Positions 8,722 through 16,284 of a stretch of DNA of 64,000 nt are shown in pieces (position 1 is the first letter of the stretch; every line of letters starts with the position of its first letter). The DNA lies in contig NZ_FZOF01000004.1 in NCBI RefSeq assembly GCF_900188405.1, positions 434,001 through 498,000 of the forward strand, in the 5' to 3' direction. The position numbers and the translations under genes are program-made. The stretch is from Actinacidiphila glaucinigra (GTDB lineage Bacteria; Actinomycetota; Actinomycetes; Streptomycetales; Streptomycetaceae). Under the pieces are notes generated by a model. The model had not been told where the DNA came from. It did no database searches and saw only the letters and a program-made list of their open reading frames with translations.

Positions 8722-9002
8722 TCCGGCGCCGGGTCGTGGTGACGGGGGACGTCCAGGGGGTGTACTTCCGGGACACCTGCCGCATGACCGCGGGCGGGGC
8801 CGGTGTCGCCGGCTGGGTCCGCAACCGGCCGGACGGCACGGTCGAGGCGGTCTTCGAGGGCCCGTCCGAGGCGGTGGCGGAGATGGTGGCCTGGTCGCAC
8901 GAGGGCTCGCCGCTGTCCATCGTGGACCGTGTGGAGGTCGTCGAGGAGGAGCCGGAGGGGCTCACCGGCTTCGAGATCCGCCCCACCCCTTGGCGCGGCT
9001 GA
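8718..9002 (+). CDS. acyP: Acylphosphatase
   Basis: 94 aa, GTG start overlapping the DUF72 stop by 4 bases. It has the acylphosphatase phosphate cradle and catalytic Arg (VQGVYFRDTCR) and the catalytic Asn strand (GVAGWVRNRPDGTVEAVFEG). Length is that of the family (about 90-100 aa). It hydrolyses carboxyl-phosphate bonds of small acyl phosphates in the cytoplasm; the physiological substrate is unknown. Confidence 0.93.
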   Translation: MIRRRVVVTGDVQGVYFRDTCRMTAGGAGVAGWVRNRPDGTVEAVFEGPSEAVAEMVAWSHEGSPLSIVDRVEVVEEEPEGLTGFEIRPTPWRG

Positions 9003-9074
9003 GGGCCGGCGTCGCGTCGTCGAGGCCGTCGCCGTACGCCGTGTCCGTGCCGGGGCCGGGACGCACGGGCGTCG

Positions 9075-10505
9075 TCAGCCATGGCGTCGCAGGCCCTCGC
9101 GGTCGACCGGCGGGAGGTACTCGCGCACCAGGCTCCGCTCCCACCAGGCCCCGGTGGCGCGCAGGGTGCGCCAGTCGGTGAACCGGTAGTGGTAGAGGCG
9201 GGCGCGGACGTAGGTGGGCGGGGCGTCCGGGAAGGGGTTGCTCCGCAGCAGCCGCAGGGTGCGGGGGTCGTTCTCCAGGAGCTTGCCGACGAACGGGATG
9301 AACCAGCTCCACGCGTACGCCGAGGAGATCCCGGCGAACCACATCATCCAGTCCAGCCGCAGGTGGTACGGGGCGAACTGACGGGGCAGCCGGTGCGGGT
9401 CGGTGGGCTTGCCCTTGAAGCCGTACTCCTTCCACACGGTGCCGGGGCCGGGTTCGGCGGCGTCGGTGCCCTCGACCACGACCTCCAGGCGCATCCGGTT
9501 GATGCTGCCGAAGGCGCCGTAGGAGTTGACCAGGTGCAGCCGGTTGAAGGAGACGTTCATCATCTGGCCGCGGGAGAGCAGGTTGCGGGCGGGCCAGTAG
9601 CTGAGCACGGCCACCAGGGCGGTGGCGGCGATCACCAGGGCCGCGTACCAGGCGGGCGGGGGGACGGACGCCTCGGGCGGCGGCGCGGCCGCGTACGAGC
9701 TGTCGAGGGCGGCGACGGCGAGGACGATCGTCAGCCAGTTCAGCCACGCGAAGTTGCCCGAGAGCACCAGCCACAGCTGGGTGAGGATGACGACGCAGGC
9801 GGCGACGCTCGCCACCGGCTGCGGGGTGAACAGGGCGACGGGCACGACCAGCTGGGCGAAGTGGTTGGCGGCGGTCTCGGCCCGGTGCGCCCCGCGCGGC
9901 AGGTGGTGGAAGAACCAGCTGAGCGGGCCGGGCATGGGCTGCGTCTCGTGGTGGTAGTAGAGGCAGGTCAGATCGCGCCAGCAGGCGTCGCCCCGCATTT
10001 TGATCAGGCCGGCGCCGAACTCGACGCGGAAGACCAGCCAGCGCATCAGCCACAGGATCAGCACGGGCGGCCCGGTGTCCTCGTTGCCGAGGAACACCGC
10101 CAGGAAGCCGGCCTCCAGCAGCAGGGACTCCCAGCCGAACGCGTACCAGGTCTGGCCGACGTTGACGATCGACAGGTAGAGCAGCCACAGCACCGCCCAG
10201 ATCAGCATGGCGGCCCACAGCGGCACGAGGTCGGTGACGCCCGCGACGACGGCGGCGGACAGCGCGGCACCGCCCCACGCGACGGTGGCGAAGAGACGGT
10301 CGGAGTAGCGCAGGTGGAACAGGCTGGGCGCGTGGCGGAAGGGCACGTCCCGCAGGAAGCGCGGGACGGGCAGCAGCCCGTGCTCGCCGATGAGGGCGCG
10401 GAACTGGCCGGCTGCGGTGAGGAAGGCGACCAGGTACAGCACGCCCAGCCCGCGCTGGACGACGACGCGGCTCAGCCAGTAGTCGGGTGCCGTGAACCAC
10501 TCCAT
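9075..10505 (-). CDS. Lipase maturation factor family membrane protein
   Basis: 476 aa with about seven hydrophobic segments in the N-terminal two thirds, ending in a conserved aromatic/basic C-terminal region. Family-like blocks include FGWESLLLEAGFLAVFLG, WLVFRVEFGAGLIKMRGD followed by CWRDLTCLYYHHETQP, and FNRLHLVNSYGAFGSINR near the middle. Eukaryotic LMF1 assists folding of lipases in the ER; the role of bacterial relatives is unknown. No lipase gene lies nearby. The next gene upstream is a VOC protein on the same strand. Confidence 0.87.
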   Translation of the reverse strand: MEWFTAPDYWLSRVVVQRGLGVLYLVAFLTAAGQFRALIGEHGLLPVPRFLRDVPFRHAPSLFHLRYSDRLFATVAWGGAALSAAVVAGVTDLVPLWAAMLIWAVLWLLYLSIVNVGQTWYAFGWESLLLEAGFLAVFLGNEDTGPPVLILWLMRWLVFRVEFGAGLIKMRGDACWRDLTCLYYHHETQPMPGPLSWFFHHLPRGAHRAETAANHFAQLVVPVALFTPQPVASVAACVVILTQLWLVLSGNFAWLNWLTIVLAVAALDSSYAAAPPPEASVPPPAWYAALVIAATALVAVLSYWPARNLLSRGQMMNVSFNRLHLVNSYGAFGSINRMRLEVVVEGTDAAEPGPGTVWKEYGFKGKPTDPHRLPRQFAPYHLRLDWMMWFAGISSAYAWSWFIPFVGKLLENDPRTLRLLRSNPFPDAPPTYVRARLYHYRFTDWRTLRATGAWWERSLVREYLPPVDREGLRRHG

Positions 10506-10596
10506 GGCCGCTTCTCTAGTGCCCCGCCGGGGTGTCCGCGACCCGGCGGGACGATGGCGGGGCGAGGTTCATCCGATGGGACGCGGCCGGCGCGTA

Positions 10597-11379
10597 CTAC
10601 TCGTGGTCGGCGACGAGGGAGAGCAGCCCGCCCTCGGGGTCGCGGATGCCCGCGACCCTGCCGTAGGCGCTGTCGAGCGGCTCCCCGGTCACCTCGCCGC
10701 CTAGGTCCTTGGCGCGCCGGACGGCCTCGTCCACGTCGGCGACGGTGAAGAAGACGTGCCACCGCGGCCGGACCCTGGGGTCGGCCGCGGCCTCGACGCC
10801 GCCGCCGCGGATGCCCGCGACGCTGTGCCCGTCGACGTACAGGACGACCCGGTCGTTCTCCCACTCCACGACGTAGCGGGGGCCCCGCCGGTCCCAGTGG
10901 AAGACCTCGCCGTAGAACAGGGCCGCCGCGAAGGCGTCGCGGGTGCGCAGCTCGATCCAGGACGGGGCGCCGTGCATGCGCAGCTTGCGGGCGGGGCCGT
11001 GCTCGCCCTCCCAGATGCCGAAGGAGGCGCCCATGGAGTCGGCCACCAGCGCCAGCCGCCCGGCGTCGAAGTCGAGCGGGCCGACGGCCACCGTGCCGCC
11101 GCGGTCGCGGATGTCGGAGGCCGTGGCGTCGGCGCTCTCCACCCCGAAGTAGGTGGTCCAGGACACCGAGGTCTCCCAGTCGCGGGCTATCGCGCCGATG
11201 CCGGCCACCTCCGTGCCGTTCACCAGCGCGCGTTCGTACGGGCCCCAGCGTGAGGGCCCGGGTTCGAACTCCCAGCCGAGCAGTGGTCCGTAGAACGCCT
11301 TCGCCACGTCCAGGTCGCGTGCCATCAGGCTGACCCAGCACGGGGCGCCCGCCACACAGCAGATCTTCGTGGTGGACAC
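10597..11379 (-). CDS. VOC family protein (two-domain glyoxalase/dioxygenase fold)
   Basis: 260 aa, GTG start with AAGGAGG at 7-base spacing. Two tandem VOC modules: residues 10-125 (GAPCWVSLMARDLDVAKAFY) and 135-255 (APSWIELRTRDAFAAALFYGEVF, ending DPEGGLLSLVADHE). This duplicated arrangement is typical of streptomycete antibiotic-hydroxylase-like or bleomycin-resistance-like VOC proteins. Metal ligands are not clearly conserved, so the reaction cannot be predicted. Confidence 0.85.
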   Translation of the reverse strand: MSTTKICCVAGAPCWVSLMARDLDVAKAFYGPLLGWEFEPGPSRWGPYERALVNGTEVAGIGAIARDWETSVSWTTYFGVESADATASDIRDRGGTVAVGPLDFDAGRLALVADSMGASFGIWEGEHGPARKLRMHGAPSWIELRTRDAFAAALFYGEVFHWDRRGPRYVVEWENDRVVLYVDGHSVAGIRGGGVEAAADPRVRPRWHVFFTVADVDEAVRRAKDLGGEVTGEPLDSAYGRVAGIRDPEGGLLSLVADHE

Positions 11380-11485
11380 GTACCGGCCTCCTTGTCCTGC
11401 CCCGTTCCAAGAATGGCGGCAGCGGGTCCGGGAGGCATCTTCGGCGGTCCGTCGTACGTACCGGTGGTGGCCGGGCGCTCCGGCC

Positions 11486-11504
11486 GGGTGGGTGGGTGGC
11501 TGGG
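11486..11504 (+). other. Canonical G-quadruplex motif
   Basis: Four GGG runs with loops of 1, 1 and 5 bases (11486-88, 11490-92, 11494-96, 11502-04) meet the strict G4 pattern. It lies on the plus strand, 107 bp upstream of the VOC gene start and 28 bp downstream of the end of the small membrane protein gene, both of which are read from the minus strand. Confidence 0.6.
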
Positions 11505-11531
11505 TGGATCGGTCGGTCAGGGGGCGGTGGC

Positions 11532-11939
11532 TCAGTGGCCGAAGAGGTGCATGCCCCGGCGGCGCGCCGACGCCGAGGGGGTCTTCTGCGTCGTGGCCGT
11601 CTCGTCCTCGGTCATTGCGGTACCGGCGGCGGGGGTGGTGGTGCCGGCGGTGGTGGCGTCGGGCGCCGCGTCGGCGGCGCGGGCCCGGCGGCGCAGCCGG
11701 CGCAGCTCCGCACGGCGGCTGCGCTCGCGTCCGGCGCCGGCCAGGGCGATGACCGAGGCCAGGCAGAACACCAGGGCGAGCGCGAGACCGGCGAGGAACG
11801 CGCCGAGCGTGTTGACGGTGGCGATGTCCGAGCCGAACATCGTCACGGTGTAGTCGGGGCCTCCCCCGAGGTTCTCCGCGATCAGGAGCCCGGTGAAGGC
11901 GGCGGTGGCGCCCATGAGCACGAATCCCAGCAGCAGCAT
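11532..11939 (-). CDS. Small two-helix membrane protein
   Basis: 135 aa, strong GAGGAGG upstream of ATG 11939. The first membrane segment starts at residue 1 (LLLGFVLMGATAAFTGLLIA) and the second is near residues 45-68 (TLGAFLAGLALALVFCLASV), followed by an Arg-rich stretch (RRAELRRLRRRARAAD) and a Thr/Ala-rich tail that is probably cytoplasmic. Such proteins are common in Streptomyces and are usually annotated as hypothetical membrane proteins. Function not recognised. Confidence 0.75.
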   Translation of the reverse strand: MLLLGFVLMGATAAFTGLLIAENLGGGPDYTVTMFGSDIATVNTLGAFLAGLALALVFCLASVIALAGAGRERSRRAELRRLRRRARAADAAPDATTAGTTTPAAGTAMTEDETATTQKTPSASARRRGMHLFGH

Positions 11940-12002
11940 CGTGTCCTCCTCGATGTCGGGGCGTGGTAGGGGGCCCTCACGCTGCGCCTACCCCGGGTAC
12001 GG

Positions 12003-13736
12003 TCACGGATGCGTACGGCGGCCCTTGCGCAGGAAGCGCCGCAGCCGGGTGAGCGGCCAGGCGTTGACGACGTCGTCCTCGGTGAGCCGGCCCCGCTGGG
12101 CGGTGCCGACGCCGTAGCGCATGAAGTCCAGGTGGACGGTGGAGTGCGCGTCGCTGTCGACGGCGAACCGCACGCCGTGCCGGCGGGCCCGCAGGATCAG
12201 CTCGTCGCCGAGGTCGAGCCGGTCGGGCTGGGCGTTGACCTCCAGCGCGGTGCCGGTGCGGGCGCAGGCGGCGAAGACCTCGTCGAAGTCGGCGTCGACA
12301 CCCGGGCGCCTGCCCAGCAGCCGGGTGGTGGGGTGGCCGATGATGTTGACGTACGGGTGCTCGGCGGCGCGCACCAGGCGCCGGGTGAGGGCGTCGCGGT
12401 CCTGGTTGAAGTGGGAGTGGATCGAGGCGACGCACAGGTCGAAGCCGGCCAGGAACTCGTCCGGCCAGTCCACGTCCCCGTCGGGGCCGATGTTGAGTTC
12501 GGTGCCGTGCAGGATACGCATGCCTTGGTGCGATCGGTCCAGGCGGCGGACCTGCTCGCGCTGGGCGAGGATCTTCGCGTCGGTCATGCGCTGCATGTAC
12601 AGGTTGGGAGCGTGGTCGGTGACCGCGTAGTAGGCGTAGCCGCGCGCGGCCGCCGCGGCCGCCATCTCCTCCAGCCCGGCAAGGCCGTCGGTCAGGTCGG
12701 TGTGGGTGTGCAGGTCGCCGCGGAGGGCGCGCAGGGCGAGCGGCTCGGGGAGCTCCCCGGCCAGTCCCGCCTGGATCTCGCCCCGGTCCTCGCGCAGGGT
12801 GGGCGGTATCCAGGGCAGGCCGAGCCGGGCGTAGACCTCCTCCTCGGTCCGGGAGACGACCCGCTCGCCGGTCGCGGTGTCGAAGAGCCCGTACTCGGAG
12901 AGCTTGAGGCCGTGGTGGACGGCCAGCTCCCGGACGCGGATGTTGTGGGCCTTGGAGCCGGTGAAGTACTGCAGCGCCGCGCCCCACGAGTCCGGCGGCA
13001 CCACCCGCAGGTCGACCTGGAGGCCCTTGGCGGTGCGGATCGAGGTCTTCTTCGCGCCCCGCACGACGACCTCCGCGGTGACCGGCATCCGCACGAACGC
13101 CTCCATGAAGGGCGCGGACCGCTCGGCGGCGACGAGGACGTCGACGTCCCCGACGGTCTCCCGCATGCGGCGCAGCGAGCCGGCGTACGTGCAGCGTTCG
13201 CAGCCGGGGAGCGCGGAGAGCTCGGCGACGACGTCCTCGGCGACCTCCGTGGCGACGTCGAGCGGGACCCGGCCGGCCGAGGACTGCAGCAGGCCGATGC
13301 CGTGCAGGATGTTCTCCTCGGTGCGGGTGCCGAAGCCGGGCAGTCCGCGCAGGCGCTCCTGGTGGATGGCGTCGGCCAGTTCCCGCACCGAGGCGATGTG
13401 CAGCTCCTCGTAGAGCATCATGGCCCGCTTGGGGCCGAGCGTCGGGATCGCGGTCATCTCCCGTACGCCCGCGGGGATGCGGGCGCGCAGTTCCTCGAGG
13501 GCGGGGACGCTGCCGGTGCGCAGGTACTCGGCGACCTTCGCGGCCACCGACTTCCCCACGTCGGGGATCTTCCGCAGCTCCTTGTCGTCGAGCCGGGAGA
13601 CGTCCTCGTGGTGGCCGCCGATGGCGCGGGCGGCCTTCTCGTAGGCGCGCGCCTTGAACGCGTCGCCGCCGGTGATCCGGATGAGGTCGGCGTACTCGCG
13701 GAGCAGGGCCTCGACCTCGTCGTTCGCCCTGGCCAT
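12003..13736 (-). CDS. polX: DNA polymerase X with PHP domain
   Basis: 577 aa. N-terminal 8-kDa-like and helix-hairpin-helix region (KIPDVGKSVAAKVAEYL, then LPGFGTRTEENIL), nucleotidyltransferase core with the catalytic GDVDVL and the third Asp in LQVDLRV, and a C-terminal PHP phosphoesterase (GDLHTHTDLTDG, VTDHAPN, HGTELNI, IHSHFNQ, SDAHS). All PHP metal ligands appear present, which in Bacillus and Deinococcus PolX give 3'-5' exonuclease activity. Role: gap filling in base-excision and related repair. Length is as expected (570-575 aa). Monocistronic. Confidence 0.94.
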   Translation of the reverse strand: MARANDEVEALLREYADLIRITGGDAFKARAYEKAARAIGGHHEDVSRLDDKELRKIPDVGKSVAAKVAEYLRTGSVPALEELRARIPAGVREMTAIPTLGPKRAMMLYEELHIASVRELADAIHQERLRGLPGFGTRTEENILHGIGLLQSSAGRVPLDVATEVAEDVVAELSALPGCERCTYAGSLRRMRETVGDVDVLVAAERSAPFMEAFVRMPVTAEVVVRGAKKTSIRTAKGLQVDLRVVPPDSWGAALQYFTGSKAHNIRVRELAVHHGLKLSEYGLFDTATGERVVSRTEEEVYARLGLPWIPPTLREDRGEIQAGLAGELPEPLALRALRGDLHTHTDLTDGLAGLEEMAAAAAARGYAYYAVTDHAPNLYMQRMTDAKILAQREQVRRLDRSHQGMRILHGTELNIGPDGDVDWPDEFLAGFDLCVASIHSHFNQDRDALTRRLVRAAEHPYVNIIGHPTTRLLGRRPGVDADFDEVFAACARTGTALEVNAQPDRLDLGDELILRARRHGVRFAVDSDAHSTVHLDFMRYGVGTAQRGRLTEDDVVNAWPLTRLRRFLRKGRRTHP

Positions 13737-13863
13737 GTGGGGCCCCTTCCCGCGGCACGCCGAGGGCTAACGCCCAGGGGCCCCTTCCCCTCGCGGCCCG
13801 ACGGGTGATGAGGCACCGTGGAGGGGCGGCGGAACCGCCCGTCCCACCGATCAGGGAGGCCCC

Positions 13864-14079
13864 ATGACCGACCACACGTACCGGGTGACCGAGATCGTCG
13901 GCTCGTCCAGCGAGGGCCTGGACGCCGCCATCCGCAACGGGCTCAGCCGGGCCTCGGAGACCCTGCGCAACCTCGACTGGTTCGAGGTCACGCAGATCCG
14001 CGGTCACCTGGCGGACGGGCAGGTCGGGCACTACCAGGTCGGGCTGAAGGTCGGCTTCAGGATCGAGGAGAACGGCTGA
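13864..14079 (+). CDS. Dodecin
   Basis: 71 aa, preceded by GGGAGG. The sequence has the dodecin pattern YRVTEIVGSSSEGLDAAIRN, then the central LDWFEVTQIRGH containing the flavin-stacking Trp, and ends VGLKVGFRIEE. Dodecins form hollow dodecamers that bind and buffer flavins (or CoA in some actinomycetes) in the cytoplasm. Divergent from polX. Confidence 0.93.
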   Translation: MTDHTYRVTEIVGSSSEGLDAAIRNGLSRASETLRNLDWFEVTQIRGHLADGQVGHYQVGLKVGFRIEENG

Positions 14080-14162
14080 GCGACTGTCGACTGTCGTACC
14101 CGTCGGGCAGCATGGCCCCACCGGTGCAGGCACCGGGCGGGCCACTTCGACGGAGGCACACC

Positions 14163-14612
14163 ATGGTCGCGTTCCAGCTCACGATCGACTGCGCGGATCC
14201 GGAGGCGCAGGCGCGCTTCTGGGCGGACGCGCTGCGCTACCGCATCGAGGCCGCGCCGGACGGCTTCCCCACCTGGCGGGAGTACTGGCTCTCCGTCGGC
14301 GTGCCCGAGGAGGAGCTCGGCAAGGGTGACTGCTGCGACTCCATCGTGGATCCGGCGGGTGAGGGGCCCCGGATCTGGTTCCAGCAGGTGCCCGAGGGCA
14401 AGGTGGTCAAGAACCGGCTCCACCTCGACGTCAAGGTCGGCGGCGAGCGGGCCGAAGTGCCCCTGGAGACGCGCAGGGAGCGGGTCGAGGCCGAGGCCGG
14501 CCGGCTGGTCGCGGCGGGGGCCTCGCGGCTGCGCGTGCTCGCCGAACCGGGCGTGGACCACTACGGGGTCGTGATGCGGGACCCGGAGGGCAACGAGTTC
14601 TGCGTGGCGTGA
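14163..14612 (+). CDS. VOC family protein (Glyoxalase_6 type)
   Basis: 149 aa from ATG 14163 (CGGAGG at about 7-base spacing; the longer frame upstream would cover the dodecin gene). N-terminus AFQLTIDCADPEAQARFWAD and C-terminus YGVVMRDPEGNEFCV are characteristic of single-domain actinobacterial VOC proteins. It has a Cys pair in the middle (GDCCDSIVDP). Substrate unknown. Confidence 0.85.
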   Translation: MVAFQLTIDCADPEAQARFWADALRYRIEAAPDGFPTWREYWLSVGVPEEELGKGDCCDSIVDPAGEGPRIWFQQVPEGKVVKNRLHLDVKVGGERAEVPLETRRERVEAEAGRLVAAGASRLRVLAEPGVDHYGVVMRDPEGNEFCVA

Positions 14613-14729
14613 CCGGTGCCCGCCCGGCTCCGGGGGCCGTCGCGGCCCTGGGCGCACCCCCATGATCCCGGTTGCGGGTCGTTGACGGGCGAAACAGCAT
14701 GAGAGGGAGACCGATCTGGAGGTGGACCG

Positions 14730-15290
14730 GTGTCCTCACATGTCTCGGCGAACACTGCGGCGGAGTCCGGCGTCCTGCCGGAGCGCGGACCGGAGCCCGT
14801 CCAGGTCACCCTGCACGTCAACGGGGAGCGGCGGGCGGTGGACATCGAGCCCCGCGTGAGCCTGCTCGACGCGCTCCGGGAGCACCTGGGCCTGACCGGC
14901 GCCAAGAAGGGGTGCGACCAGGGCGCCTGCGGGGCCTGCACGGTGCTGGTGGACGGGCGGCGCGTGCTGGGCTGCCTGACGCTCGCCATCACGTGCGAGG
15001 GCCGCGAGGTCACCACCATCGAGGGCCTGGCCCGGGAGGGCCGGCTCGACCCGATGCAGGAGGCGTTCATCGCGCACGACGCCTTCCAGTGCGGCTACTG
15101 CACCCCGGGGCAGATCATGTCGGCGGTGGCGCTGCTGCGGGAGGGGCACGCCGGGGACGACGAGGAGATCAAGGAGTGGATGAGCGGCAACATCTGCCGC
15201 TGTGCCGCGTACCCCAACATCCGTGCGGCGATCCGCGCGGTCCGCGACGCGGACCCGGACGCCGCCCCCGGAACCGGCAGCGGAGCGTGA
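14730..15290 (+). CDS. paoA: Aldehyde/xanthine dehydrogenase 2Fe-2S subunit (PaoA-like)
   Basis: 186 aa, GTG start with GGAGG (14718-14722). Two 2Fe-2S clusters: the plant-type motif KKGCDQGACGACTVLVDG plus GCLTLA, and the helical-domain motif FQCGYCTPGQIMSA plus GNICRCAAYPNI. E. coli PaoA carries a Tat signal; here the N-terminal 25 residues have neither a twin-Arg nor a hydrophobic core, so the complex should be cytoplasmic. It starts a three-gene operon (Fe-S, FAD, Moco subunits) and passes electrons between the molybdenum centre and FAD. Substrates of relatives are aromatic and aliphatic aldehydes. Confidence 0.88.
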   Translation: MSSHVSANTAAESGVLPERGPEPVQVTLHVNGERRAVDIEPRVSLLDALREHLGLTGAKKGCDQGACGACTVLVDGRRVLGCLTLAITCEGREVTTIEGLAREGRLDPMQEAFIAHDAFQCGYCTPGQIMSAVALLREGHAGDDEEIKEWMSGNICRCAAYPNIRAAIRAVRDADPDAAPGTGSGA

Positions 15291-15294
15291 CATC

Positions 15295-16284
15295 GTGCGG
15301 CCCATCAGCTACACCCGCGCCACGGGCACGACGGACGCGATCGCGGCCGTCACCGCCGACCCGAGGAGCCACTTCCTCGCCGGCGGCACCACCGAGGTCG
15401 ACCTGCTGCGGCAGAACGTGCTCGCGCCGCGCCGGCTCGTCGACATCAACGACCTCCCCCTGACCGGGGTGGAGGAGATGCCCGACGGCTCGCTGCGGAT
15501 CGGCGCGCTGGCCCGGATGAGCCAGGTCGCGCAGGCGCCCGTCGTACGGGAGCGCTTCCCGCTGATCGCCCAGGCGCTGGAACTCGGCGCCTCGGCCCAG
15601 TTGCGCAACATGGCCTCCATGGGCGGCAACATGATGCAGCGCGTGCGGTGCGGCTACTTCCGCGACACCGCGTCGGCCTGCAACAAGCGGGTGCCCGGCA
15701 GCGGTTGCGCGGCGATCGAGGGGACGAGCCGCGGGCACGCGGTCCTCGGCACGAGCGCGCACTGCATCGCCACCCACCCCTCGGACGTCGCCGTGGCCCT
15801 GGCGGCGCTCGACGCGAGGATCCGGACCGAGGGGCCCGGCGGTGAACGCTCCTACTCCTTCGAGGAGTTCTTCCTGCTGCCCGGCGACACCCCGGACCGG
15901 GAGCACCCGCTGGAGCACGGCGAGCTGATCACCGTGATCGAGGTGCCCTCGGTGCCCATCGCCCGCCACTCCGCGTATCTGAAGGTCCGGGACCGCGAGT
16001 CGTACGAGTTCGCGCTGGTCTCGGTGGCGGCCGCGCTGGCGCTGGCGGACGGGCTGGTGCTGGACGTCCGCCTCGCGCTCGGCGGGGTGGGCACCCGGCC
16101 GTGGCGGGCGGAGCGCGCCGAGGAGTTCCTGCTCGGGGCGCCGGCGATCCCGCAGAACTTCCACGAGGCCGCGCGGGTCGAGATGGCCGCGGCGCGCCCC
16201 ACGTCGATGAACGCGTTCAAGGTCGAACTCGCCTGCCGCACCGTGGTCCGCGCGCTCGAGACCCTCACCGGGAGCCCGTCGTGA
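15295..16284 (+). CDS. paoB: Aldehyde oxidoreductase FAD-binding subunit (PaoB-like)
   Basis: 329 aa from GTG 15295, 4 bases after the Fe-S subunit. FAD-binding signature HFLAGGTTEVDLLRQNV and LGASAQLRNMASMGGN. A Cys-rich insertion (QRVRCGYFRDTASACNKR, then PGSGCAAIEG, then a later HCIATHP) matches the extra 4Fe-4S cluster loop described for PaoB and 4-hydroxybenzoyl-CoA reductase-like enzymes, which separates it from plain xanthine dehydrogenases. Stop overlaps the next GTG (GTGA). Confidence 0.87.
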   Translation: MRPISYTRATGTTDAIAAVTADPRSHFLAGGTTEVDLLRQNVLAPRRLVDINDLPLTGVEEMPDGSLRIGALARMSQVAQAPVVRERFPLIAQALELGASAQLRNMASMGGNMMQRVRCGYFRDTASACNKRVPGSGCAAIEGTSRGHAVLGTSAHCIATHPSDVAVALAALDARIRTEGPGGERSYSFEEFFLLPGDTPDREHPLEHGELITVIEVPSVPIARHSAYLKVRDRESYEFALVSVAAALALADGLVLDVRLALGGVGTRPWRAERAEEFLLGAPAIPQNFHEAARVEMAAARPTSMNAFKVELACRTVVRALETLTGSPS

